Origin: Aquitalea palustris | GTDB lineage: Bacteria; Pseudomonadota; Gammaproteobacteria; Burkholderiales; Chromobacteriaceae | Direction: 5' to 3' | Length of the DNA: 38,824 nt | Assembly (NCBI RefSeq): GCF_003693445.1 | Contig: NZ_RFAR01000039.1 | Coordinates: forward strand, 1-38,824 | Program-made: the position numbers and the translations under genes | Shown here: in pieces, positions 8,311 to 17,091 of the stretch | Position numbering within the stretch: the first letter of the stretch is position 1 | How the letters are laid out: each line of letters opens with the position of its first letter | Notes under the pieces: model-generated | What the model was told of the DNA's origin: nothing | Database searches by the model: none | The model's input: only the letters and a program-made list of their open reading frames with translations

Positions 8311-11300
8311 ATGTGGTTGACCCGTATCAGCGTGCGCAATCCCTACTTCGCCACTGTGTTGATGCTGACCTTGCTGGTGCTGGGCCTGTTTGCCTGGTCG
8401 CGGCTGCCGGTGGAGGAGCTGCCTGATATCCGCTTCCCGGTTGCCGTCATCACCACCCAGTACAGCGGCGCCTCGCCCGAGGTGGTGGAAAGCGAAGTCA
8501 CCCGCCCGCTGGAAGAAGCCATCAACACCATCAATGGCGTCAAGCATATCCGTTCCTATTCCTTCGAAGGCAGCTCCACCATCGTGGTGGAGTTCGCGCT
8601 GACGGTAGACCCCTCTATCGGCGTGCAGGATGTGCGCGACCGGGTGGGCGGGGTACAGGGCCGCTTCCGTCGTGAAATCAGCACGCCATCGGTATCGCAA
8701 TTCAATCCCAACGACCAGCCGCTGTTGTCGGTCAGCTTCAGCTCCAGCCAGGTGTCGCAGCGCACCCTCACCACCTGGCTGGAAAACACGCTGAAAAAAC
8801 GGCTGCAGACGGTATCCGGGGTGGGCGAGGCCAAGGTGGTGGGCGGTGTGAAGCGGCAGATCCGCATCGACGTCGATCCCTATCGGCTGGAAGCCAGCGG
8901 GCTGTCGCTGCAGGAAGTGGCCGATGCCATCCGCGCCGGTAACCGCGACTACCCGGCCGGCGCCGTCAGCACCGCCAGCAATGAGCTGAGTGTGCGTGTC
9001 AGCGGCAAACTCAAGTCACCGGACGACTTTGCCAGCCTGGTCACCGGCTATCGCAATGGCAGTCCCATTCGCCTGTCCGACATCGCCAGTGTCAGCGATG
9101 CCGAGGCCGAAGCGGACAGCCTGGCGCTGATCGACGGCAAGCCCGGCGTCGGCATGGATATCCGTGCGGCACGCGGCGCCAATGTGGTGGAGGTGGCCGA
9201 TGGCGTCAAGCAGGTGATTCATCACTTGCAAGCTCAGCTGCCGCCCGGCACCCAGGTGCGCTTTACCTACGACAAGTCGGAAGACGTCAAGAAATCGCTG
9301 GCCAATGTCGAAGCCAGCTTGCTGGAGGGCGCGGCGCTGACCGTGCTCATCGTCTTCCTGTTTCTGGGTAGCTGGCGCAGCACGGTGATTACCGGCCTTA
9401 CCCTGCCGGTAGCGCTGATTGGCACCCTGTTTGCGCTGCAGGCACTGGGCTTCACCCTGAACCTGATGACGCTGATGGCGCTGTCGCTATCCATCGGCCT
9501 GCTGATCGATGACGCCATCGTGGTGCGCGAAAACATCGTGCGCCATCATCACCTTGGCAAGAGCCATTATCAGGCGGCGCTGGACGGTACCAATGAAATC
9601 GGCCTGGCCGTGCTGGCCACCACGCTGACCGTGGTGGCGGTGTTTTTGCCGGTCGGTTTCATGAGCGGCATCATCGGCAAGTTTTTCCACCAGTTCGGCC
9701 TCACCGTCACGGTGGCGGTGCTGATCTCCATGCTGGTCAGCTTTACCCTCGACCCGATGTTGTCGTCGATCTGGCCTGATCCGCACCAGCATGGCGACCG
9801 CCATCGCGGCCCGCTGGGGCGCTTGCTGGATGGCTGTGAACGCTCGCTGGACCGGCTGGCCACGCACTATGTGACGGCCATCAGCTGGACGCTGCGCCAT
9901 CGCAAGACGGTGCTGAGCGGCGCGCTGCTGTTGCTGATGGGCAGCTGCATGCTGCTGCCCTTTATCGGTGGCGAATTCATGCCACGCGAGGACAAGGGCA
10001 AGTTTTCGCTATCGTACAAAACGGCTCCCGGTTCTGCGCTGGATTACACCGCCAGCAAGGGGCGCGAGCTGGAAGCCTTGCTGCGCCGGCTGCCAGCAGT
10101 GCAGTCCATTCAGCTGACTGCCGGCAGCGGCAGCTTTGGCTCGGGCAAGAGCGATGGCCAGCTGGTGGTGGATCTGGGCAGCAAAAGCACACGCCAGCAC
10201 AGCCTGTTCAGTGTGATGCAGCAGGCGCGCACTGCCGTCAGCCGGGTCGCCGGGGTGGAAATCCTGTCGCTGGAAGAAATGGGCAAGTCGGGCCCGGGGG
10301 GCAAACCCATCAATATCGGCCTGCGTGGCAGTAATCTGAGCGAGCTGGATGCGGCAGCCACGGCCCTGATCAAACAGCTGGCAACGGTAAAAGGGGCGGG
10401 CGATCTGCAAAGCAGCCTGTCCGATGCCGACCCGGCGCTCAAGCTGGAAATCCGCCGCGATGCGGCGGCCAGCCTGGGCGTGGATCTCAACCGGGTGGGG
10501 AGCACGCTGTCACAGCTGTTGGCCGGGGATGTGGTGGGCAGTTGGGAAGCACCGGATGGCGAAAATTACGATGTATTGCTGCAAGTGCCGCGCAGCGAGC
10601 GGCGTAATGAGTTGCTGGACATCATTACCGTGGCCGGGCGGCCAGACGCCAATGGCGCAGCCAGCATGGTGCCGCTGTCCACGGTGACGCGGCTCAGCCC
10701 CGGCCTCAGCCCGCGCCAGATCGACCGCGTCGACCTGCTGCGCCAGGTGACCGTCACCGGCAATATCGCCGGGCGCGACCCGGGTTCGGTGTTTGCCGAC
10801 ATCAGCAAGATTACCGCAGCCCTCAAGCTGCCGCCCGGCGTGGTGCTGGCCGAGGAGGGCGAGCGCCGCGACATGGAAGAATCCCTGGGCTATGCCTTGC
10901 AGGCACTGGCCATGGGGGTGATCTTCATTTACATGATTCTGGCGGCGCAGTTCCGCAGCTTTACCCAGCCACTGGCCATCATGGTAGCGCTGCCGCTGGC
11001 CTTCGTCGGTGTATTCCTCGCTTTGTGGCTGACCGGCTCCACGCTCAATATGTTCTCGGTCATCGGCATCATCATGCTGATGGGGCTGTCGGCCAAGAAC
11101 GGCATCCTGCTGGTGGATTTCATCAATCAGGCGCGGCGCGAGGGTCTGGGGCGCAGCGAGGCCATCATCGAAGCCGGCCGGGTCCGGCTGCGTCCCATCA
11201 TGATGACCAGCCTGGCGATGATTTTCGGCATGCTGCCGATGGCGCTGGGCGGTGGCGAAGGGGCGGAAAGCCGGGCGCCGATGGCGCATGCCATCATCGG

Positions 11301-11427
11301 CGGCATGATCAGCTCCACCCTGCTGACGCTGATTGTGCTGCCGGTGGTCTACAGCTATCTGGATGGTTTGCGGCAATGGCTGCGGCGGCGGCTGGCACCA
11401 ACAGGGAGCAGCAAGCACCTGGCTTAG
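8311..11427 (+). CDS. RND multidrug efflux pump, inner-membrane subunit (HAE-1-like)
   Basis: 1038-residue proton-driven exporter of the AcrB/MexF superfamily, normal full length. The N-terminal helix starts [20 protein letters not shown]. Two large periplasmic porter/docking regions each precede a bundle of transmembrane helices. The proton-relay residues are present: adjacent aspartates in [11 protein letters not shown] (Asp400, Asp401) on TM4, and the lysine in [13 protein letters not shown] (Lys929) on TM10. [20 protein letters not shown] is the usual late TM11 segment. It follows its adaptor gene directly. No outer-membrane factor gene is adjacent, so the pump probably uses a TolC/OprM-type channel encoded elsewhere. 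No dedicated local regulator is visible. Confidence 0.96.
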   Translation: MWLTRISVRNPYFATVLMLTLLVLGLFAWSRLPVEELPDIRFPVAVITTQYSGASPEVVESEVTRPLEEAINTINGVKHIRSYSFEGSSTIVVEFALTVDPSIGVQDVRDRVGGVQGRFRREISTPSVSQFNPNDQPLLSVSFSSSQVSQRTLTTWLENTLKKRLQTVSGVGEAKVVGGVKRQIRIDVDPYRLEASGLSLQEVADAIRAGNRDYPAGAVSTASNELSVRVSGKLKSPDDFASLVTGYRNGSPIRLSDIASVSDAEAEADSLALIDGKPGVGMDIRAARGANVVEVADGVKQVIHHLQAQLPPGTQVRFTYDKSEDVKKSLANVEASLLEGAALTVLIVFLFLGSWRSTVITGLTLPVALIGTLFALQALGFTLNLMTLMALSLSIGLLIDDAIVVRENIVRHHHLGKSHYQAALDGTNEIGLAVLATTLTVVAVFLPVGFMSGIIGKFFHQFGLTVTVAVLISMLVSFTLDPMLSSIWPDPHQHGDRHRGPLGRLLDGCERSLDRLATHYVTAISWTLRHRKTVLSGALLLLMGSCMLLPFIGGEFMPREDKGKFSLSYKTAPGSALDYTASKGRELEALLRRLPAVQSIQLTAGSGSFGSGKSDGQLVVDLGSKSTRQHSLFSVMQQARTAVSRVAGVEILSLEEMGKSGPGGKPINIGLRGSNLSELDAAATALIKQLATVKGAGDLQSSLSDADPALKLEIRRDAAASLGVDLNRVGSTLSQLLAGDVVGSWEAPDGENYDVLLQVPRSERRNELLDIITVAGRPDANGAASMVPLSTVTRLSPGLSPRQIDRVDLLRQVTVTGNIAGRDPGSVFADISKITAALKLPPGVVLAEEGERRDMEESLGYALQALAMGVIFIYMILAAQFRSFTQPLAIMVALPLAFVGVFLALWLTGSTLNMFSVIGIIMLMGLSAKNGILLVDFINQARREGLGRSEAIIEAGRVRLRPIMMTSLAMIFGMLPMALGGGEGAESRAPMAHAIIGGMISSTLLTLIVLPVVYSYLDGLRQWLRRRLAPTGSSKHLA

Positions 11428-11491
11428 CCACTGGCCATACAGTCAGGATGGCAAGGTGATCGGCCAGGCGGCTGTCTACACTGCAATACCG

Positions 11492-11535
11492 CACTGCCGC
11501 ATGGCAGTGATGGTTTGATGCATCTGTTATAACAG
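11492..11535. promoter_or_regulatory. Inverted repeats upstream of the orphan binding-protein gene
   Basis: Two perfect dyads lie in the gap after the RND pump gene: CACTGCC-GCAT-GGCAGTG (11492-11509) and the 12-bp palindrome CTGTTATAACAG (11524-11535), which overlaps a -10-like TATAAC. The first could terminate the efflux operon (no T-tract follows) or be an operator. The second overlaps the likely promoter of the next gene, where a repressor could act. Function is inferred only. Confidence 0.35.
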
Positions 11536-11561
11536 TATGAATAAACACCAAGGTAGCTGCC

Positions 11562-12416
11562 ATGACCAAGCCACTTGCCACCCTGTTGTTGTCCCTGCTG
11601 CTGAGTGCCCACAGCCTGGCGGGCGTGCCGGTACAGCCGGTGCGCTATGCCATGGTTTCCGGGCTGAGCGATCCGCATCGGCCTTATATGCTGGCCTTGC
11701 TGCAACTGGCCTGTGACGAAGCCCGGTTGCGCTGCCAGTTGCTGGCCGCCAGCGCCATGAACCAGTCGCGCGCCCTGGTGCAGCTGGCCAAGCCCGATGG
11801 TGGCATCGACCTGTTCTGGGGCATGACCAGCAATGAGCGTGAGCACAAGGCGCTGCCCATTCGCATTCCGCTGGACAAGGGGCTGATTGGCTGGCGCGTG
11901 GCCTTGGTGCCGGCCGACCAGCCGGATTTGCTGGCCGGTATCCGCAATCGGCAGCAACTGGCGCGCCTGGTCGCCGGGCAGGTGGACGACTGGCCGGACA
12001 CCACCATCTTGCGCAGTGCCGGCCTGAAAGTGCTGACCAGCCAGGACTATGGCAATCTTTTCCCCATGTTGCAGCGCAAGCGTTTCGACTATTTCCCGCG
12101 CAGTGTGATGGAAGTGCAGCGCGAGGCGGCCCTGCCGGTGGCGCAGGGGCTGGTGATCGATCGTCACCTGCTGCTGCGTTATCCCACCGCCATGTATTTC
12201 TTTGTCAGCCCGCATCAGCCGCAGCTGGCGGCCCGCCTGGAACAAGGTTTGCGCATGGCCGTGCAGGACGGCCGTTTCAACCAGCTGTTCCTGCGCTATA
12301 ACGCCCAGGAGCTGGCCGGGCTGGCGCTGGCCAAGCGCACGCTGATCGAGCTGGATAATCCGCTGCTGCCACCGGGCACCCCCTTGCAGGATGCCAGGCT
12401 GTGGTATCGCCCCTGA
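11562..12416 (+). CDS. Orphan periplasmic substrate-binding-like protein
   Basis: 284-residue exported protein. A signal peptide covers about residues 1-20 (cleavage after SAHSLA). The rest resembles the type II periplasmic binding fold of the amino-acid family: two alpha/beta lobes, a GLIGWRVALVPADQPDLL strand-turn region, a FDYFPRSVMEVQREA segment and FFVSPHQPQLAARLEQGL near the end. No ABC permease or ATPase gene is nearby and no sensor domain is attached, so it is unlikely to feed a local importer. It ends 12 bp from the convergent LysR gene. Ligand and partner are unknown. It could be a solitary sensor or scavenging protein of the kind common in Chromobacterium and Pseudomonas. Confidence 0.7.
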   Translation: MTKPLATLLLSLLLSAHSLAGVPVQPVRYAMVSGLSDPHRPYMLALLQLACDEARLRCQLLAASAMNQSRALVQLAKPDGGIDLFWGMTSNEREHKALPIRIPLDKGLIGWRVALVPADQPDLLAGIRNRQQLARLVAGQVDDWPDTTILRSAGLKVLTSQDYGNLFPMLQRKRFDYFPRSVMEVQREAALPVAQGLVIDRHLLLRYPTAMYFFVSPHQPQLAARLEQGLRMAVQDGRFNQLFLRYNAQELAGLALAKRTLIELDNPLLPPGTPLQDARLWYRP

Positions 12417-12428
12417 AGGCTGCCGGCC

Positions 12429-13316
12429 TCAGTGCTGGCCGCCTTCTTCTTCCAGCCAGTTGCAGAAGGCTGTCACCAGTTCATCGCCCACCAGCGCTTG
12501 TGGCACCGCCCAGGAATAGCCGCGTACGGTGATTTCCGGCCCGGCCAGCGGAGCGACCAGCTTGCCGCTGGCCAGTTCGCTTTCGATGACCGGCAGTGCC
12601 CCCAGTGTCACCCCCAGTCCGTCCACCGCCGCCTGCAAGGCCAGGTAGTAATGATCAAAATGCTGATCCGCTGCTGATTGCAAGGCTGGTACACCGGCGG
12701 CGGCCAGCCAGCGCGCCCAGGCCACCGGCCGGGTTTCCGCATGCAGCAAGGTGTGGGCGGCAAGATCGGCCGGCTGGCGGATGGGCAGGCGTTGCAGCAG
12801 GGCCGGGCTGCATACCGGAATCTCGCGTTCGGTGAGGAAGGCGTGCGAGACAAAGCCATGCCAGTGATCCTTGCCACGGCGGATGGCGATGTCGAAATCG
12901 GCATTCTGGTTGTTGATGCTGGCATCGGAAGTCGCCAGCCGCAGCTCGACGCCGGGATAGCGCAGCTGGAAGCGGGTGAGTCGCGGCAGCAGCCAGTGCA
13001 TGGCCAGGGTGGGGGTGACATTGATATTCAGCCGTCGCCCCTGCTTGCGTGCGGTCAGCTTTTCGGTGGCAGCGGCAATGCTGTCCAGTGCCGCCTGAAT
13101 CGCCGGCAGGTAGGACTGGCCGGCCACCGACAGCCGTACCCGGCGGCCATGGCGTTCGAACAGCTCCACGCCCAGCCACTGCTCCAGCTGCTGGATCTGG
13201 CGGCTAATGGCACCATGTGTCACATACAGTGCACTGGCAGCGGCACTGAAATTACCGTGGCGGGCAGCGGCTTCAAAGGCTTTCAGCGCATTAAGCGGAG
13301 GCAGGCGTCGGTTCAT
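12429..13316 (-). CDS. LysR-family regulator (GcvA-like)
   Basis: 295-residue LysR transcription factor. The N-terminus MNRRLPPLNALKAFEAAARH and the helix-turn-helix THGAISRQIQQLEQWLGVEL are typical of the GcvA/AmpR subgroup. The effector-binding domain spans about 90-290. It is divergent from the chromate-transporter pair with a 76-bp gap, so it probably controls that pair, itself, or both. GcvA-type sequence does not reveal the effector. The stop overlaps nothing, and the neighbouring orphan binding-protein gene converges on it. Confidence 0.9.
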   Translation of the reverse strand: MNRRLPPLNALKAFEAAARHGNFSAAASALYVTHGAISRQIQQLEQWLGVELFERHGRRVRLSVAGQSYLPAIQAALDSIAAATEKLTARKQGRRLNINVTPTLAMHWLLPRLTRFQLRYPGVELRLATSDASINNQNADFDIAIRRGKDHWHGFVSHAFLTEREIPVCSPALLQRLPIRQPADLAAHTLLHAETRPVAWARWLAAAGVPALQSAADQHFDHYYLALQAAVDGLGVTLGALPVIESELASGKLVAPLAGPEITVRGYSWAVPQALVGDELVTAFCNWLEEEGGQH

Positions 13317-13320
13317 GCAA

Positions 13321-13335
13321 GTGAGTTTAGCTCAC
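13321..13335. promoter_or_regulatory. Candidate LysR-type operator
   Basis: GTGAG-TTTAG-CTCAC is a perfect 5-bp-arm dyad that fits the T-N11-A rule for LysR-family boxes (T at 13322, A at 13334). It lies 5-19 bp upstream of the LysR start codon and about 60 bp upstream of the divergent transporter gene, the classic place for autoregulation plus target control. Confidence 0.5.
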
Positions 13336-13392
13336 ATGGAAAGCCATAAAAACTCGTTTGTTGATTGGGCTGGAGCCGGCTAGGCTTGCAAC

Positions 13393-13953
13393 ATGACTCC
13401 ATCCACGATCATTCCTAGCCGCCGCCAGTTGTTCCTGGGCTTTTTCAGCATAGGACTCAGCGGTTTTGGCGGTGTGCTGCCACTGGCCCATCGCATGCTG
13501 GTGCAGCAACGCCGCTGGCTGAGTGAAGAAGAATTCACCGAACTGCTCGGCCTGGGGCAGATTCTGCCTGGCCCCAATATCGTCAACATGTCCATCGCCA
13601 TCGGCTCGCGCTTTCACGGCGTGGCCGGTGCCTGGCTGGCGGTGGCCGGCCTGATGCTGGCACCGCTGGTGATCGTGCTGAGCATGGCCATGCTGTACGA
13701 CCACTACCAGAGCCTGCCGGATGTACAGGGTACCTTGCGCGGTCTTGCCTCCACGGCAGCCGGCCTGCTGCTGGCCATGGCGCTGCGCATGGGGACGAAA
13801 ATCGAGCGCCATGCCGTGGCCGTCTTGCTGGCCGTACTTACCTTTATTGCTGTTGGCGTGCTGCGCTGGCCGTTGCTGCTGGTGTTGCTGGTACTGGCTC
13901 CGGTATCGGTATGGCTGGCGCGGCAACGTGGGCGGGCAGGAGATAAATCATGA
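13393..13953 (+). CDS. Chromate transporter family protein, N-terminal-half homologue
   Basis: 186-residue membrane protein of the CHR (ChrA) family, short-chain type. It carries the family motifs SGFGGVLPLAHRM near residue 25 and LGQILPGPN near residue 55, then several hydrophobic helices (about 75-100, 115-135, 145-170). Long ChrA proteins contain two such CHR domains in one chain; short-chain proteins occur as tandem pairs that work together, with opposite membrane topology in studied cases. The stop overlaps the next start by 4 bp (ATGA), so the pair is translationally coupled. Export of chromate is a family expectation; the true substrate here is unproven. Confidence 0.88.
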   Translation: MTPSTIIPSRRQLFLGFFSIGLSGFGGVLPLAHRMLVQQRRWLSEEEFTELLGLGQILPGPNIVNMSIAIGSRFHGVAGAWLAVAGLMLAPLVIVLSMAMLYDHYQSLPDVQGTLRGLASTAAGLLLAMALRMGTKIERHAVAVLLAVLTFIAVGVLRWPLLLVLLVLAPVSVWLARQRGRAGDKS

Positions 13954-14471
13954 TGCTGCTGCTGTCGCTGCTGGCCAGTTTTTCCGTGTTCTCGCTGATG
14001 GCAGTGGGTGGAGCCATTACCCTGATTCCGGAAATGCATCATTACGTGGTGGAAAGCCATCACTGGATGAGCGGCCAGGAATTTGCCGCGCTGTTTGCCA
14101 TTGCCCAGGCGGCACCAGGGCCGAATGTGCTGGTGGTGAGCCTGATCGGCTGGAAGGTGGCAGGCCTGGCCGGGGCCTGCGCCGCCACGGTGGGCATGTG
14201 TGGCCCCTCGTCCCTGCTGTGCTATTACGTGGCGCAGCTGTGGCAGCGCTGGCATGCCTCGCCGTGGCGCCGCGCCATCGAGCGCGGCCTGGCACCGCTG
14301 ACCATCGGCCTGGTGGCCGGTAGTGCCATGTTGATGAGCGAGGCGGCCAACCAGCATTGGACTGGCTGGCTGCTGTGTGCCGGCAGCACCGTGCTGGCCT
14401 GGCGTACCCGTATCAATCCGCTGTGGCTGCTGGCCGGCGGCGCGCTGCTGGGCTTTGCCGGCTGGATCTGA
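13950..14471 (+). CDS. Chromate transporter family protein, C-terminal-half homologue
   Basis: 173-residue partner of the preceding gene. It has the second-domain versions of the CHR motifs, GGAITLIPEMHHYV near residue 20 and AQAAPGPN near residue 52, and about five hydrophobic helices. It starts within the stop of the upstream gene (ATGA overlap), as expected for obligate partners. After the stop a short GC hairpin (GCCGCC-TT-GGCGGC, 14474-14487) has no T-tract and is only a weak terminator candidate. The substrate is inferred from the family alone. Confidence 0.88.
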   Translation: MMLLLSLLASFSVFSLMAVGGAITLIPEMHHYVVESHHWMSGQEFAALFAIAQAAPGPNVLVVSLIGWKVAGLAGACAATVGMCGPSSLLCYYVAQLWQRWHASPWRRAIERGLAPLTIGLVAGSAMLMSEAANQHWTGWLLCAGSTVLAWRTRINPLWLLAGGALLGFAGWI

Positions 14472-14561
14472 GCGCCGCCTTGGCGGCCGGTGGCGGCCAG
14501 CGTCATCTGTGTTTCATGCTGAGCCGTCACACTGCGCGCTACTGCCGCCGCCGGAGCCCGC

Positions 14562-15527
14562 ATGTCTTCCTCTGCCATTCCCGTCCGCCTCAATCTGGTT
14601 TTGCTGCTGCTGGCGCTGCGCTTGTGGCTGGTGGAACTGGTGGCCGTGCCGCTGGCCGTGGCCTGGTTTCATCCGGCCTATGGCTTGTTGCTGGTGGCAG
14701 CGGTGCTGCTGATTCCGCTGCGCTGGCAGCTGCTGCACGAAGCCGTGCATGGCCTGCTGCTGCCCTCCGCGCGTTACAACCGGCTGGCCGGACGGCTGCT
14801 GGGCATCAGCCTGGGCATTCCCTTCGAGGTATGGCGGCAGGCGCATCATCTGCATCACCGTTACAGCCGCAGTGCGGCCTGTCGGGTGGAGGTGTATGAA
14901 CCGGGCGAGGAAGCGGGCTGGCTGCGCCGGCTTTACCTGTGGCTGCGGCTGTGTGGTGTGGCCTATCTGATGGCGCTGGCCGGCAGCCTGTTGCTGCTGT
15001 TTTGTCCGGCGAGCGGCCGCTGGCGCTGGCTGGCCGGACGCGCCCCCTTGTTCCCCTTGCTGCAGCGTCGTCTGTGGCGCAGCCGGCAGCGACACGGTGC
15101 GCGGCTGGATGCGCTGCTGGCCTGGCTCTTGCCCGGCTTGTCATTGCTGATTTATGGCGCGAATGACTGGATGCTGTGGCTGGCCTTGCTGGCGCGGGCG
15201 CTGTTGATCTCGCTGACCGATCATGCCTGCTTTGCCGGCCAGCCGCTGGGCGATGCCCGCCGCGCCGCCAATCTGGCCTTGCCGCGCTGGCTGGGCCTGT
15301 GTCTGCTCAACAGCCATTTGCGCGGTGTGCACCACCTGTGGCCACAGCTGTGCTGGCAGGCGCTGCCACAGCGTTTCGTCTCTGCCCGGCTGCAGTGGGA
15401 TGGCCGTTTTGCTCAGGCCATCTGCCTGCGCCAGTGGCGCGTGATGCCAGCCACCGGCCTGCCGGTAATACCCCGGCGCAAGGCAGGGACAGGTATAATG
15501 CCGGCTGATTCCATTACGCCAAGCTAG
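14562..15527 (+). CDS. Fatty-acid-desaturase-like di-iron membrane protein
   Basis: 321-residue integral membrane protein with the histidine boxes of the membrane fatty-acid desaturase/hydroxylase superfamily: HEAVH (His59, His63), HHLHH (His95, 96, 98, 99) and HLRGVHH (His252, 257, 258), plus an additional His221 in LTDHACFAG. These would bind a di-iron centre on the cytoplasmic side. Hydrophobic helices lie at about 10-55, 125-148 and 185-218. Products of the superfamily include unsaturated lipids, hydroxylated carotenoids and hydrocarbons, and none is indicated by the neighbours. The start has a GGAG at a normal distance. The 3' end overlaps the presumed hemE promoter. The substrate is unknown. 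Confidence 0.8.
   Translation: MSSSAIPVRLNLVLLLLALRLWLVELVAVPLAVAWFHPAYGLLLVAAVLLIPLRWQLLHEAVHGLLLPSARYNRLAGRLLGISLGIPFEVWRQAHHLHHRYSRSAACRVEVYEPGEEAGWLRRLYLWLRLCGVAYLMALAGSLLLLFCPASGRWRWLAGRAPLFPLLQRRLWRSRQRHGARLDALLAWLLPGLSLLIYGANDWMLWLALLARALLISLTDHACFAGQPLGDARRAANLALPRWLGLCLLNSHLRGVHHLWPQLCWQALPQRFVSARLQWDGRFAQAICLRQWRVMPATGLPVIPRRKAGTGIMPADSITPS
15494..15499 (+). promoter_or_regulatory. Probable -10 element of hemE
   Basis: A perfect TATAAT in the context CAGGTATAATGCC, 43 bp before the hemE ATG and inside the 3' end of the desaturase gene. No good -35 hexamer is visible 17 bp upstream. Almost the same context (CAGGTATAATTTGCC) precedes queA at 29080. Confidence 0.45.
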
Positions 15528-15542
15528 CAAGCCCATACCATC

Positions 15543-16604
15543 ATGACCCAGCTCAAGAACGATACTTTCCTGCGCGCGCTCCTGAAGGAGCCGGTTGAAT
15601 ACACCCCCATCTGGATGATGCGCCAGGCTGGGCGCTACCTGCCGGAATACCGCGCCACCCGCGCCCGCGCCGGCAGCTTCATGGGCTTGTGCACCAGCCC
15701 GGATTACGCCACCGAAGTCACCCTGCAGCCGCTGGAGCGTTTCCCGCTGGATGCAGCCATCCTGTTCTCCGACATCCTCACCGTACCGGATGCCATGGGT
15801 CTGGGCCTGTATTTCGCCGAAGGCGAAGGCCCCAAGTTCGAGCGTCCGCTGCGCGATGAAAGCGCCATCCGCGCCCTGAGCGTACCGGTGCTGGACAAGC
15901 TGCAATACGTGTTCGATGCCGTATCCAGCATCCGCAAGGCGCTGGACGGCCGCGTGCCGCTGATCGGTTTTTCCGGCAGCCCCTTCACCCTGGCTTGCTA
16001 CATGATCGAAGGCGGTGGCTCGGATGATTTCCGCAACGTCAAAGCCATGCTGTATAGCCGTCCGGAATTGCTGCATCACATTCTGGCGGTCAATGCCCAG
16101 ACCGTGACCGATTACCTGAATGCCCAGATCGATGCCGGTGCCCAAGCCGTGCAGATTTTCGACACCTGGGGCGGTGCGCTCAGCCATGCAGCCTACAAGG
16201 AATTTTCGCTGGCCTATATGCAGCGCATCGTGGCTGGTCTCAAGCGCGAAGCCGATGGCCGCCGTGTGCCGGTCATCGTGTTCACCAAGAATGGTGGCCA
16301 GTGGCTGGAAGAGATTGCTGCCATCGGTGCCGACTGCGTGGGTCTGGACTGGACTACCGATATCGGTCTGGCGCGTGCCCGCGTCGGTGACAAGGTCGCC
16401 CTGCAAGGCAATTTCGACCCGAACGCACTGTTTGGCTCGCCGGCCGCCATCGAGGCCGAGGCCGGCCGCATTCTGACCGCTTATGGTCAGGGTTCCGGTC
16501 ATGTCTTCAATCTGGGCCACGGCATCTCCCAGCATGCCGACCCCGAGCATGCCGCCGCCCTGGTAGCGGCGGTGCATCGCCTGTCCCGTCCCTTTCACCA
16601 GTAA
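15543..16604 (+). CDS. hemE: Uroporphyrinogen III decarboxylase
   Basis: Removes the four acetate carboxyl groups of uroporphyrinogen III to give coproporphyrinogen III in haem synthesis, without a cofactor, as a cytosolic dimer. 353 residues, normal length. The active-site landmarks are present: [14 protein letters not shown] (arginines 27 and 31 bind substrate carboxylates) and [12 protein letters not shown] (Asp77 coordinates the pyrroles). FDTWGGAL and [12 protein letters not shown] further along are also family motifs, and the C-terminus is the usual FNLGHGI segment. The start codon lacks a clear Shine-Dalgarno. A long AT-rich interval follows before priA. Confidence 0.98.
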   Translation: MTQLKNDTFLRALLKEPVEYTPIWMMRQAGRYLPEYRATRARAGSFMGLCTSPDYATEVTLQPLERFPLDAAILFSDILTVPDAMGLGLYFAEGEGPKFERPLRDESAIRALSVPVLDKLQYVFDAVSSIRKALDGRVPLIGFSGSPFTLACYMIEGGGSDDFRNVKAMLYSRPELLHHILAVNAQTVTDYLNAQIDAGAQAVQIFDTWGGALSHAAYKEFSLAYMQRIVAGLKREADGRRVPVIVFTKNGGQWLEEIAAIGADCVGLDWTTDIGLARARVGDKVALQGNFDPNALFGSPAAIEAEAGRILTAYGQGSGHVFNLGHGISQHADPEHAAALVAAVHRLSRPFHQ

Positions 16605-16612
16605 GCGTGCTA

Positions 16613-16636
16613 CGGCCGGGGTGCCTGCCCCGGCCG
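16613..16636 (+). terminator. GC-rich hairpin after hemE
   Basis: CGGCCGGGG and CCCCGGCCG pair perfectly (9 bp) around a 6-nt loop, starting 8 bp after the hemE stop. No T-tract follows, so it may be a Rho-assisted or weak terminator or an mRNA 3'-end stabiliser. Confidence 0.5.
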
Positions 16637-16699
16637 CTGGCATTTGCAAGTACCGCCTGATCAATTCCCGCTTTGTTGCAAAGATATTTCTCAAAACAG

Positions 16700-17040
16700 C
16701 CTGATTTATCAGCAGTTTCATTCATTGCGGGTAGCGGGGTATAGCCCCAGCCGGGACGGACTTGCAGTAGCATGGCCGACGTTTTTTGCCCTGCTGAACA
16801 AAGGGGTGTTGACAGCTTTGTCCGGTGGTGTTCTCAGAGTTATTCACACTGGGAACTGTGGCTGTGCAGACTTGTCAAGCCCACTGGGCAATATTAGTGC
16901 GCTGATTGTAAGTGATTGAAAAACAACAACTTATTTTGCTGATTAATTTTTGTGCAATCTAGTGGAAATGCTGATTTAATAGCCTTTCCTTGGCCAGCAA
17001 GCGAGTTGTTCACAAAGATATCCACAGCTTCTGTGCATAG
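16700..17040. other. AT-rich non-coding interval with DnaA-box-like sites and GCTGATT repeats
   Basis: The 487-bp hemE-priA gap has no credible gene. TTATTCACA at 16840-16848 fits the DnaA consensus TTATNCACA. Near 17006-17040 are TTGTTCACA (17006-17014), ATATCCACA (17018-17026) and, on the minus strand, CTATGCACA (17032-17040); the last two differ from the consensus at one position each. Between the two groups is a strongly AT-rich stretch (about 16905-16980) with GCTGATT at 16901, 16938 and 16970. This could be a DnaA-controlled promoter of priA, a DnaA-titrating site, or an origin-like element. The presence of the motifs is seen directly; their use is inference. Confidence 0.45.
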
Positions 17041-17091
17041 ATCGCGCAAAGCCTTGTCGGAATTGGGTTTGATGTAAAAGGGAAAATTGCC

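Noticed and set aside
15141-16721. Open frame antisense to the desaturase gene and hemE
   Set aside because: Crosses the boundary of two real genes and has no recognisable domains.
16644-16919. Possible small gene in the hemE-priA gap
   Set aside because: Unconvincing composition, no ribosome-binding site, and it overlaps the AT-rich motif region.
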